This document shows positions 1 through 9,051 of a DNA stretch of 64,000 nucleotides, piece by piece. The notes under the pieces were generated by a model. It worked only from the letters and a program-made list of their open reading frames with translations, had not been told where the DNA came from and searched no databases. The DNA comes from G963662655 sp963666875 (GTDB taxonomy: Bacteria > Cloacimonadota > Cloacimonadia > Cloacimonadales > JAIOQZ01), in the NCBI GenBank assembly GCA_963666875.2, contig CAXXPU010000019.1, forward strand, positions 1 to 64,000. The letters are read 5' to 3'. A program made the translations under genes and the position numbers. Within the stretch, counting starts at the first letter, position 1; every line of letters starts with the position of its first letter.

Positions 1-74
1 CATCGGGCAATACTTTTACCTCAGAATATGAACGCTGAATTTCCCATCAAGGTATTCTAAATGACAACATATAA

Positions 75-310
75 GGGGCAGGTCCCCCGTGCCTGACCTC
101 TCAATCCTTTGCCAACATGACATAGACGTTGCAAGCGCTTAATAAACAGTTGGTTATAAGGCATGGAAGGGCAGGCACGGGGACCTGCCCCTACAATAGA
201 AAAACATCTGGTATCGAACGAAGCAATCGTGTCGTGTCTATTTTCACACAGTCTGAGAAGGTTGCCCTTACAATAGAAATCGAAAATCTGCTTCGTTCTT
301 TACACAGCCT
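75..310. repeat. Inverted-repeat element (family A/B), left-edge copy
   Basis: The gap before mazG holds an imperfect inverted repeat. The left arm at 75-98 (GGGGCAGGTCCCCC...) pairs with the right arm at 169-191, which ends in CCCCTACAATAG. A second half-copy at 261-310 carries TTACAATAGAAA and the tail TACACAGCCT. The same CTACAATAGAAA and TACACAGCCT words recur in the element at 16116-16336, so this is a dispersed family. The ORFs here are translations of repeat sequence. Nothing else is recognisable in 1-350. Confidence 0.6.
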
Positions 311-350
311 CGCCCACAGGGGAATATCGCAAGTTTGCCCAGTCTTTTCA

Positions 351-380
351 TTGACAAACAACCGCACCGTTTTTTTCTAT
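351..380 (+). promoter_or_regulatory. Possible sigma70-type promoter for mazG
   Basis: A perfect TTGACA lies at 351-356 and a weak -10 (TTCTAT, 375-380) follows an 18-base spacer, about 30 bases before the mazG start at 410. The -35 is seen directly; the -10 is poor. Confidence 0.35.
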
Positions 381-409
381 CCGAAATATTTTTACTTGAA
401 AGGTTACAC

Positions 410-1181
410 ATGAAAGAATTCGACGAACTGATCGAAGTCGTGGCAAGGCTGCGCGATCCGGAAAACGGCTGTCCCTGGGACTTGAAACAGACCTCCCGGT
501 CGCTGGTGCCCAACTTCATCGAAGAGCTTTACGAAGCTATCGAGGCAATCGAGCACGACGACCAGAAACACCTCTGCGAGGAACTGGGCGATATCATGCT
601 GCACGTCGTGATGCAGATCAGGCTGGCGGAGGAAGCGGGGTATTTCACCGCTGCGGAGGTCTTGACGAGCATCTGCACCAAGCTGATCCGCCGGCACCCG
701 CATATCTTCGGTGACACCGAGGCCACCGACGCCTACGAGGTCAAGATGAACTGGGAACGGCTGAAACGGCTGGAGAAGGAGAAGAAGGATCGCTCCGCCA
801 TCGACGGCATCCCGCACAGCATGCCGGGCCTGATCGTTGCGCAACGGATGCAGGAGAAGGCGGCGTCCGTCGGATTCGACTGGGGCGACGCCAAGCCGGT
901 ATTCGACAAGATGCGTGAGGAATTCGACGAGTTCGAGGAGGCTTGGGAATCCGAGCCGCAGGAACGAATCGAGGAAGAGATCGGCGACATCCCTGTTCAC
1001 GGTAGTGAACCTCGCGCGGAAACTGAATGTCGATAGCGAGGCCGCGCTGCGCGGCTCGATCCGGAAGTTCGATACCCGATTCCGGCAAGTGGAGAAGGAA
1101 TTCGCCAAGGACGGTCTGGACATGCACGAACAAACGCTGGAGCAACTCGATGAAGTTTGGGAAGCTGTTAAAAGGAAGTGA
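410..1181 (+). CDS. mazG: MazG-type nucleoside triphosphate pyrophosphohydrolase, frameshifted in this sequence
   Basis: Hydrolyses (d)NTPs to monophosphate plus pyrophosphate, a house-cleaning role in the cytosol. The start at 410 has AAGG upstream and gives MKEFDELIEV. The all-alpha pyrophosphatase motif is visible: E38-E39-x-x-E42 in the first helix and E57-E58-L-G-D61 in the second. The second MazG domain runs in the same frame until about 988, where one extra C (ATCCCTG instead of ATCCTG) shifts the frame. The rest (TVVNLARKLNV... to EAVKRK) continues in the next frame to 1181. Corrected length is 256 residues, normal for MazG. The 3' end overlaps the following kinase by 32 bases. The extra C looks like a sequence error rather than decay, because coding is preserved on both sides. 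Confidence 0.85.
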
Positions 1182-2446
1182 CCGCAACCTGCTGCTGAAA
1201 TTCTATTTCATCTTCGGCAGCGCGCTGATCATGATCTTCTTCGTGATCTACTCGAACCGGCTGATCTTCCACGCGCGCAAGGACGCCCACATTGTACCCA
1301 ACCTGTTCGCACGGTATTTCACCCTGCTGACGGACAACGACTGGGAAACCGAGATATGGAAGGATCGCCTGGTTGAATACATCCAGGAGCAGATTTTCCA
1401 GAACATCGACTACAAGATCATCGTCACCGACAACCGGAACGAGCCGATCGCGTGGAAAAACATCGACATTGACAATCTGCCCTTCGAATACCTGGACGCC
1501 GAGAAACAGAAAATCCTGCGCGAAGAGTTGCATAAGATGCACGGCAACAACACGATATCGCTGCAATACACCACCTCTGACAGCCTCTACGGTATGCCAC
1601 TGGCGAAAGAAACCGGTGACAGCATCCCGATGCCCAACATCTTCGGTTATGTCTATTACAGCGAGCCCTTCTCCATGAAACAACTGCGCTACATGCCCAT
1701 CTTCGAGATGGCGCTGGTGCTGGTATTCGTGATCTTCGGTCTGCACGGCGTATTCCTGGTCAAGAAGAGCGAGAAAGACAAGCTCTGGATCGGACTCGCC
1801 AAGGAGACCGCGCACCAGTTCGGAACGCCCATCTCCTCCCTGCTCGCCTGGCTGGATCTGCTCAAAATGCGTATCGAGGGCAGTTGCCAGGATGACGGCA
1901 TGATCGAAATGATCGACCACATGAAGGCCGACGTGGCGCACCTGCAGAAGGTGGTCAACCGCTTCGGCAAGATCGGTTCCGCGGTCAAACTCAAGCCCTA
2001 CAACATCAATTCGATCCTCGAAGAGACCATCGCCTATTTCAATACCCGTCTGCCCAACCCTCGACAACGAGATCGAGATTCACCTGATCAGCAAAATCGA
2101 CGACAAGATCATCAATATCGATCCCGACCTGATCCGCTGGACCATCGAGAATCTGGTCAAGAACAGCATCGACGCCATGAAGAACAAGGGCGGCAATATC
2201 ATCCTGACCGCGGCATGCAAGAACACCAACACCTACATCCAGGTGCGCGACGAGGGAAGCGGTATCCCGAAATCGCAGTTCAGCAAAGTATTCGAGCCGG
2301 GGATCACCTCCAAAGGTCGCGGATGGGGTTTGGGACTGAGCCTCGCCAAGCGCATCGTCGAAGACTATCACAAAGGACGCATCAAAGTTCTCGAAAGCAC
2401 GATCGGCGAAGGAACGACCATCGAAATCATGCTACCCGAAAAATAA
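1150..2446 (+). CDS. Membrane sensor histidine kinase, frameshifted in this sequence
   Basis: Autophosphorylating two-component sensor. The ATG at 1150 has GGAG eight bases upstream and lies inside the end of mazG. A transmembrane helix (about 14-34), an extracytoplasmic region (about 35-183) and a second helix (about 184-204) lead to the H-box AKETAHQFGTP with H222, of the AHQxGTP kind. At about 2056 one extra C (AACCCTCG) shifts the frame. The catalytic ATPase domain continues to 2446 with N-box NLVKNSIDAM, G1 DEGSGIP and G2 GLGLSLAKRI. Corrected length is about 431 residues. No response regulator is adjacent, so the partner is unknown. The signal is unknown too. Confidence 0.85.
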
Positions 2447-2458
2447 GGAGTATCCGCT

Positions 2459-3967
2459 ATGTTTATCCTGTCCAGAGAAGAAATGCAAAAGGTCGATCGC
2501 TACACGATGAAGGATTTCGGCATCCCCAGCGCCGTGCTGATGGAAAACGCCGGAAGAGCCAGCACTGAAAAGATAATCGAAGATATCGATGATGAAGACG
2601 TGGATATCGGTATTTTCTGCGGACACGGAAACAACGGCGGCGACGGTTTCGTGATCGCGCGCTGGCTGGACAAACGCAGGGCACAATGTCTCGATCGTCC
2701 TTCATCGGCGACGAGAAGAAGATGACGCCCGAAACCCGCACCAATTACAAACTCTGCCGAAAGCTCGAAATTCCCTTCCTCGAATTCGACGAAGAAAACC
2801 TCCCCGCGTTCGATATCATCATCGACGCCCTTTTCGGGATAGGCTTCAAGGGTGAGATGAAAGAGCCGTACGCGACCGCGATTCACTGGATCAACCAGGG
2901 TATCGCCGAGGTCTATGCCATCGACATCCCCTCCGGCCTCGACGCCAACACCGGCGTAGGCGATGTGGCTGTCATGGCGCAAACGACCCTGACCATGGCG
3001 GCCCCCGAAATACGGACACTACCTCTGCGACGGCGCCGCGTGCACAGGCAAGCTCATCACCATCGATATCGGCATCCCGCCGCAATTCTATTACAAAACG
3101 CCACCCAAGGCGATCCTCAACGACTTCCCGCCCATGCCCTATCGCTCGAATTATTCACACAAAGGCGTATATGGAAGAGTATCCATCTTTGCAGGATCGC
3201 CGGGATTCTCCGGCGCTGCGGTGCTGGCATCGAACGCGGCGCTGCGAAGCGGCGCAGGCATCATCCGGCTCTACCACACACCCGGCATGGAAACCATATA
3301 CGAGACCAAGCTGACCGAAGTGATGACCCATCCGATACCTTATCTCGAATCCGGTGAAATCGATCGGGAGCGGATCATCGCCGAACACGAGAAGACCGAC
3401 GCCATCCTCATCGGACCCGGCATCGGAACAGGCGAGAAAGCCATGGAGCTCATGGAATTCATTCTCTGCAGCACCATCCCGACTGTCATCGACGCCGACG
3501 GACTCAACTGCATCGCGAAGAGCGAAGTCTTGCAGGAACTGGTGAAAGACCATCCCAATGTGCTGCTCACACCGCATCTGGGCGAGTTCGCACGGCTGAT
3601 GGATTGCGACTTGGAGGATGTCGAGACCGACGAAATCGGGATGCTCGAAAAATTCCACGAACGTTACGGGTGTCCGATCCTGCTCAAGAGCAACGTCAGT
3701 CTCTTCTACGACGGAGTTCCGTTCGTGTTCAACATCAACGGCAACAACGGACTCTCCACCGGCGGCAGCGGTGACGTGCTGGCGGGGATAATCGTATCCT
3801 TCATCGCGCAGGGACACAATGCCGCGCAGGCCGCCCTCGCCGGAAGCTGGCTTTTGGGATTCACTGCCGATATGCTCGCCAACAAGCGCGGCACGGCATC
3901 GATCATCCCATCCGATATCATCGATCACTTGCTTAATTTCGATTACCTCTCGCCGAAACCGGAGTAG
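2459..3967 (+). CDS. nnrDE: Bifunctional NAD(P)H-hydrate epimerase / ADP-dependent NAD(P)H-hydrate dehydratase, frameshifted
   Basis: Repairs hydrated NAD(P)H: the N-terminal YjeF domain epimerises and the C-terminal ribokinase-like domain dehydrates. The start at 2459 has AAGGAG upstream. The epimerase domain shows NNGGDGFVIAR and IPSGLDANTG. The dehydratase domain (from about 3134) shows the terminal GGSGDVLAGI motif with its catalytic Asp. The frame moves twice. Near 2672-2702 it shifts by two, most simply two inserted bases around GHNVSIV, and near 3008 by one extra C in a C-run. With those removed the protein is continuous at about 501 residues, the usual length of the fused enzyme. It follows the kinase by 12 bases, so it is probably co-transcribed. 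Confidence 0.85.
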
Positions 3968-3982
3968 CCCTCAACCTGTCCC

Positions 3983-4127
3983 TCCCTCGATACGCTCGTA
4001 CCTCGCTACTCGGGATGACAAAGGGCGTGGGCGAGGGGACATCGCGCTTCGGATGAATATACTCCTTATAGCTCCTTCGCCCGCTTGCGTGTCATCCCGA
4101 GTAGCGAGGTACGAGCGTATCGAGGGA
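3983..4127. repeat. Long perfect inverted repeat (38-bp arms)
   Basis: Arms at 3983-4020 and 4090-4127 are exact reverse complements, beginning TCCCTCGATACGCTCG and ending CGGGATGACA. They are separated by 69 bases containing no gene. The structure can form a very stable hairpin between nnrDE and the kinase operon. It could act as a transcription barrier or be a non-autonomous mobile repeat. The ORFs at this place are products of the repeat. Confidence 0.85.
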
Positions 4128-4152
4128 AGGCGGGGGATGAGGGCAATAATCC

Positions 4153-4182
4153 TTGACAATCCCGAACCGCATATCATTAAAT
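4153..4182 (+). promoter_or_regulatory. Probable sigma70-type promoter of the kinase-tam operon
   Basis: TTGACA at 4153-4158, an 18-base spacer and TTAAAT at 4177-4182 lie about 25 bases before the first start codon of the five-gene operon. Confidence 0.5.
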
Positions 4183-4207
4183 TCTATTTGGTGAAAACGA
4201 TAAATGA

Positions 4208-7200
4208 ATGGATGCAACGGGCATGAAAGATCACGACAACAAGACCAGGATACGCGATCCTATAAACGAGACGAAGGCAAAGAGTTACGCCTTCGGAGGA
4301 GGCGAGCGTTCCATTCCCGATATCGAAAAGGGAACAATCCTGGACGAACGTTATCAGGTTATCCGGAAGGTGGGCGAAGGCTCCTTCGGCGCGGTTTATC
4401 AGGTATTCGACAGAAAGATGGACATCCCGAAAGCGCTGAAGGTGTTCGGTCGTCGTGAGGAAAACCTGCACATCATCGCCGACCTGCGCGAGGAAGCACG
4501 TACGCTCGCCCGTATCAATCATCCCAACATCATCCGTATCTACGACTTCCACGAAGACGGCGAATACATCTTCCTCGACATGGAATACGTCGAGGGCGGC
4601 AACCTCGAGAGCAATCTGCAGAAGGCACGCAAGAGCGGCAAAACGATCCGGCAGATCGCGTTGCAGATCGCGCAGGGGCTGAAAGAAGCGCACGATCAGG
4701 GGATCGTCCACCAGGACGTCAAGCCGTCCAACATGCTCCTGGACAACGCAGGCAACGTCAAGATCAGCGACTTCGGAATCGCCGGGCAGATCGGTTTGAA
4801 AATGAACTCCACTGCCGGGACACCCGCCTACATGGCGCCGGAACACATCGAGGGGAAACCTGCCGACCGGCGCTCGGACATCTTCTCCTACGGCATCGTG
4901 CTCTACGAACTGGTGCACGGCAATCACCCCTTCAAGCTCGATCGCGACGGTAATTACACCTACGACCTGCCGTCCCACCTCTACAAAGAGAGCTCCGATC
5001 TGAGCGACATCATCCTGAAGTGCATCGCCGCCAACCCCGAGCATCGCTATTCCGATTTCTCCCGGATCATCGTCGCCCTGAAAGAATCAAAGAAGAAAGC
5101 GCCGTCTGAGGGCAAATCAACGGGGTTCGGCATATTCTTCCGGAGCCAGATTCAGGATCTCAAGAGCGACCTGCGCAAAGAAACACGCAATCTATTGATT
5201 CTATTGATCTTGCTGCTATTGATCATTCCATTCTATCTGAAGATCATCCGACGACTATCCGACCAGCAAAACCCGATTCAAATCGACGGTCCGCCACTCA
5301 ACGCATCGGTCAATTTCCAGCCCGAAGCGATTCTGTCGCCCGACGATCTGCAAGTCGGCGATCTGGTGCAACTGCACGACCTTCGAAAAGGCGGCGAACC
5401 GGCGTTCGAATTCATCTACAGCGGCGAGGATCCGCTCCGTATCCGATTCGAGCAGAACCGCGTCTATCTCAACGACCGTCTCGCGGGTATCCACATCCGT
5501 AGCCGCGACGATCTTCCCTTGCCGCCGAACCTCGATTTCATTCACAGCGATATCGAGCTGAACCGGGACGATCTCCTGAATCAGCCTAATCCGAATCTCG
5601 CGGTGCGGTTGGGTGAGATGGTCTCCGGCAGAACCATCGAGAATCTACCGGACAACACGCGGTTCCTCGACCTGTGGAAAAATGAGCGTATCTCCGACCT
5701 TCGCAGCCTGGAGCACCTTCGCCACCTCGAGGGTCTCGACATCGACGGCATCCGCGACTTCTATCCCGGCGGCTTGATGCAACTGAATCGCCTGAAATGG
5801 CTCGACCTGTCCGGTAACGATCTGGAGACTGTCGATGCAATACGCAGTTTGCCCAATCTTCAACACCTGGATATCTCGCGCAATCGGTTGCAAAATCTCG
5901 CATCGCTTCGTAATCAAAAGACGCTGAAATCGGTGCAGAATCAGGGAAACCCGGATCTGCCGGAAAAAGATCGCAGTTGGCTGACCGATAAAAACAACGA
6001 CTACATGCAGCAACGGCAGCAGGAAGAGCCCAGCAGGCAGCAGATCATCTGGCATCGCTCGACCATCATGGACAAGATCGTCTTCGGACTGGCGCTGCTC
6101 GTGCTGCTCCTGGTAGTCTATCAGCTTATCCGGTTGATCCGCAAGAATTTACCGGCGATCCTCCCGCAGAAGAAGGAGAAAAAGGAGAAGCCCGTCCTGC
6201 CACAGGAGTTCCACGAACGTTTGAAAAAAGCCGATGTCCAGGAGAAGAGTAATCAGCTCTGGACACCCACGGAGGACAACGCGCTGCGCACGCTGCACGA
6301 CCTTTCCGTCGAGTTTCCGAAGGAACGGCAGGTGCGGCATCGTAAAGAAAGAATCCTGCACGAAGCAGAGAAGAAAATCCGGCAATACATGGCGCGCGAA
6401 GAATACGAGCCGGCGTACCTTAATCTGCAATCGGTGCTGTCCGTGACCAGCAATTCGAAGCTGAATAAGTATCGCAAGCGTTGCCTCGACAAACTGGTGC
6501 ATGACGAGCCGGTCAACATGATCGACATTCCCGGCGGAAGCTTCCAGATGGGCGACTTCGAGAACGAGACTCTTTCCAGCGCTGTACCGCTACACGAGGT
6601 TACGCTCCCGGACTTCAGCCTGAGCGAGACGACTGTCACCAACCATCAGTTCTGCGCCTTTCTCAACGCCATGGGTAAGCACTCCGAGCCGCTCTACGAC
6701 TGGATCAATCTATCCAGCCCCTACTGCCGCATCCGCAAGACCGATCGCGGAAAATATGAGACGATCGAGCCGTACAGTTCGTTCCCGGTGATCGAGGTGA
6801 GTTGGTACGGCGCGAAACGTTTCTGCGAGTGGTTTGGCGGTCGATTGCCCACCGAGGCGGAATGGGAATTTGCGGGGCGCAACCGGGGCAGGAAAGTCCT
6901 CTACTCGCAAGGCAACCGACCCGACCACGCGAAGATGAACTTCCTCATCGATAAAAACGACGACCTCTGGCACTCGGTGTTTCCGGTTAAATCGTTACCG
7001 CCTAGCCAGTTGGGCCTGTACGAGATGTCGGGAAACCTGCTGGAATGGTGCCAGGACTATTACGACGCCGAGTATTACAAGGACTCGGAAGCAACCAATC
7101 CGAAAGGACCGGACAAGGGAACGCTGAAATCGGTTCGCGGCGGCGCCTGGTGTTTCCCGTTCAAACACATGAAAACCTACTATCGCGGCTCGGCCAAACC

Positions 7201-7243
7201 CACCGCGCGCAACAATTTTATCGGATTCCGCGTCGCCAGATGA
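4208..7243 (+). CDS. Transmembrane Ser/Thr protein kinase - leucine-rich repeat - formylglycine-enzyme (SUMF1)-like fusion
   Basis: A 1011-residue multidomain protein. The kinase domain starts near residue 48 (GEGSFGAVY glycine loop; catalytic loop HQDVKPSN near 168; DFGIAG; APEH). The catalytic loop has HQD, not the usual HRD. A hydrophobic helix at about 327-345 is followed by a presumed periplasmic part with at least three leucine-rich repeats (about 494-572: LRHLEGLDI, LNRLKWLDLSGN, LPNLQHLDISRN). A second helix lies at about 620-644. The C-terminal 245 residues form an FGE-sulfatase fold: GGSFQMGD, RLPTEAEWEFAGR, GLYEMSGNLLEWCQD, RGGAW, GFRVAR. With two helices the FGE-like part would return to the cytoplasm. 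It heads an operon with tamA/tamB-like genes, so a role in envelope sensing is plausible but inferred. ATG 4223 is an alternative start. Confidence 0.9.
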   Translation: MDATGMKDHDNKTRIRDPINETKAKSYAFGGGERSIPDIEKGTILDERYQVIRKVGEGSFGAVYQVFDRKMDIPKALKVFGRREENLHIIADLREEARTLARINHPNIIRIYDFHEDGEYIFLDMEYVEGGNLESNLQKARKSGKTIRQIALQIAQGLKEAHDQGIVHQDVKPSNMLLDNAGNVKISDFGIAGQIGLKMNSTAGTPAYMAPEHIEGKPADRRSDIFSYGIVLYELVHGNHPFKLDRDGNYTYDLPSHLYKESSDLSDIILKCIAANPEHRYSDFSRIIVALKESKKKAPSEGKSTGFGIFFRSQIQDLKSDLRKETRNLLILLILLLLIIPFYLKIIRRLSDQQNPIQIDGPPLNASVNFQPEAILSPDDLQVGDLVQLHDLRKGGEPAFEFIYSGEDPLRIRFEQNRVYLNDRLAGIHIRSRDDLPLPPNLDFIHSDIELNRDDLLNQPNPNLAVRLGEMVSGRTIENLPDNTRFLDLWKNERISDLRSLEHLRHLEGLDIDGIRDFYPGGLMQLNRLKWLDLSGNDLETVDAIRSLPNLQHLDISRNRLQNLASLRNQKTLKSVQNQGNPDLPEKDRSWLTDKNNDYMQQRQQEEPSRQQIIWHRSTIMDKIVFGLALLVLLLVVYQLIRLIRKNLPAILPQKKEKKEKPVLPQEFHERLKKADVQEKSNQLWTPTEDNALRTLHDLSVEFPKERQVRHRKERILHEAEKKIRQYMAREEYEPAYLNLQSVLSVTSNSKLNKYRKRCLDKLVHDEPVNMIDIPGGSFQMGDFENETLSSAVPLHEVTLPDFSLSETTVTNHQFCAFLNAMGKHSEPLYDWINLSSPYCRIRKTDRGKYETIEPYSSFPVIEVSWYGAKRFCEWFGGRLPTEAEWEFAGRNRGRKVLYSQGNRPDHAKMNFLIDKNDDLWHSVFPVKSLPPSQLGLYEMSGNLLEWCQDYYDAEYYKDSEATNPKGPDKGTLKSVRGGAWCFPFKHMKTYYRGSAKPTARNNFIGFRVAR

Positions 7244-9051
7244 ACCGAAGAATCGCGATTCTCCTTCTCCTTGCAATCCCGGCGATCCTGCTCGTCGCGC
7301 AGGACGGCTACAAGCTGCGCGATATCCGGTTCGAGGGAAACCAAACCCTCTCGACATCCGACCTGAAAGACCACATGGAGCTTAAGGAAGACGATTTTCT
7401 CTATCGGATCCAGTTCTGGAAAGAGGATCGTCTGTTCGATCAGGACGCGCTGGTACGCGACACCACCCGAATTCTACACTACTACCGTACGGAAGGATTT
7501 CTCGATGCGACACTGACGTACGAGATCGAAACCAGACACGATAAAGGGCGCGTAGATTTGATTTTCCACATAGACGAGGGCGAGTCGATCCTGATCGACC
7601 GGATCGAAAACAGCGTTCTGCCCGTCGATTCCACCCGATTCGAGGAGATCGTGAGTGAGGTGAAGAATCCGCTCCAAACGGGCGAACGATTCCGCGATCA
7701 AGCTCTTCTCGACCGTCAGGAAGCGATCCATAGCGAATTTCTGGAAAACGGCTATCCGCTCGCAAACATCGATTTCAAGCTGGATGTGCATCCCGAATAC
7801 CACAGGACAGACATCCGGTGGACGATCGAGCCGAAAAAATACTGCCGCTTTAACGGAATCCGTCTGACCGGGCTGGAGCATGATCTTGATCCCTACGTGC
7901 TTCGACAGACGGAATCCATCGACGGCGGCGAATACCGGCAGTCGTCGCTAAAGACCGCGCAGCGGCGCATATACGAACTGGGCATGTTCCGTTCAGTGAC
8001 AGTCAAATCGCTACTGGGTGAGGAAGAGGACGGCCGCGTCCCCATCGAGATCCTTATGACCGAAGCGCCTCGCCACAACCTGAAAGTCGGTGCCGGTTGG
8101 GGAATCGAGGATCGCTTCCGCGTCTTCATCGACTACCGTAAACTGGGCTTTCTGGGCGGCGTTCGAAGGCTGCACATCTACCTCAAGCACTCCTATCTCG
8201 AGCCGGTCAATTCGAGCATGACCCTCGCGCAGCCCGATTTTCTCAACTCCCACGGCGAGCTGAGCTTCGGACCGTACTTCAAACAGCAACGCGAGCTGAG
8301 CTACACCATCAACCGCCTGGGCACGACCGCCGGCTACCAGAAATCCTTTACCAACAACATCTCCGGCTACCTGAACGCAACCTACGAGAAGAACGACCTG
8401 GTGGAAATCCGGCTGTCCGACGAGGAGGTGTTCGGCGAAACGGCCGACGACCTTTATGAAAAGACCGTCTTCACCGTCGGCAACTACTACGATTCCTCGC
8501 GTCCAGCGTTAAATCCCGAGAAAGGTTTCTACGCCGGGATCGCCTATTCGGTCGCGCCAATCCGCGAGATCAGCGACTACGAGTTCTACAAGATCGTGCT
8601 CGATACCAGGGTCTATCAAAGGGTGGCGAGCTGGCTGGTCGTCGCCGCGAGAATCCACGGCGGCGCGCTGGAGCCTTTCGGCGAGAGCAGCACCACACCG
8701 GTGGAGGATCGATTCTACGCAGGCGGCAGCTACTCGGTAAGAGGCTGGCAGCGCTATCAGCTCGGGCCCAAGAACGAAAGCGGCTATCCCAGCGGCGGAA
8801 ACAGCCTGCTCGAAGGAAGCCTCGAGCTGCGCTACCCAATCTACGACATTTTCTCCGGTGTCGTCTTCCTGGACGGCGGTAACGTCTGGCGCGATTCGTA
8901 CGAATACATCGCCGAACAACTGCATTTCGCAGGCGGGGTCGGACTGCGGGTCGATACGCTGGTCGGGCCGATCCGACTCGACTTCGCCACACCGGTTTTC
9001 GAAGAGAAGAAGGAGCTTCAGATTCATGCAAGCATCGGGCACGCGTTTTAG
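7240..9051 (+). CDS. Outer-membrane Omp85-family protein (TamA/BamA-like)
   Basis: Outer-membrane assembly or translocation barrel. The ATG at 7240 overlaps the stop of the kinase gene (ATGA). A signal peptide (RRIAILLLLAIPAILLVAQ) precedes POTRA repeats (first one YKLRDIRFEGNQTLSTSDLK; others near 105 and 200), and the C-terminal half is the Omp85 barrel. It contains the conserved GGSYSVRGWQ strand/loop-6 signature and ends in aromatic Phe (SIGHAF). At 603 residues it is shorter than BamA (about 800) and close to TamA. The next gene is TamB-like, so I favour a TamA-type role, inserting or moving envelope components with TamB. It could also be a second BamA. Confidence 0.88.
   Translation: MNRRIAILLLLAIPAILLVAQDGYKLRDIRFEGNQTLSTSDLKDHMELKEDDFLYRIQFWKEDRLFDQDALVRDTTRILHYYRTEGFLDATLTYEIETRHDKGRVDLIFHIDEGESILIDRIENSVLPVDSTRFEEIVSEVKNPLQTGERFRDQALLDRQEAIHSEFLENGYPLANIDFKLDVHPEYHRTDIRWTIEPKKYCRFNGIRLTGLEHDLDPYVLRQTESIDGGEYRQSSLKTAQRRIYELGMFRSVTVKSLLGEEEDGRVPIEILMTEAPRHNLKVGAGWGIEDRFRVFIDYRKLGFLGGVRRLHIYLKHSYLEPVNSSMTLAQPDFLNSHGELSFGPYFKQQRELSYTINRLGTTAGYQKSFTNNISGYLNATYEKNDLVEIRLSDEEVFGETADDLYEKTVFTVGNYYDSSRPALNPEKGFYAGIAYSVAPIREISDYEFYKIVLDTRVYQRVASWLVVAARIHGGALEPFGESSTTPVEDRFYAGGSYSVRGWQRYQLGPKNESGYPSGGNSLLEGSLELRYPIYDIFSGVVFLDGGNVWRDSYEYIAEQLHFAGGVGLRVDTLVGPIRLDFATPVFEEKKELQIHASIGHAF

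Noticed and set aside
129..413. Short ORF in the first intergenic region
   Set aside because: Translates inverted-repeat sequence and overlaps the mazG start.
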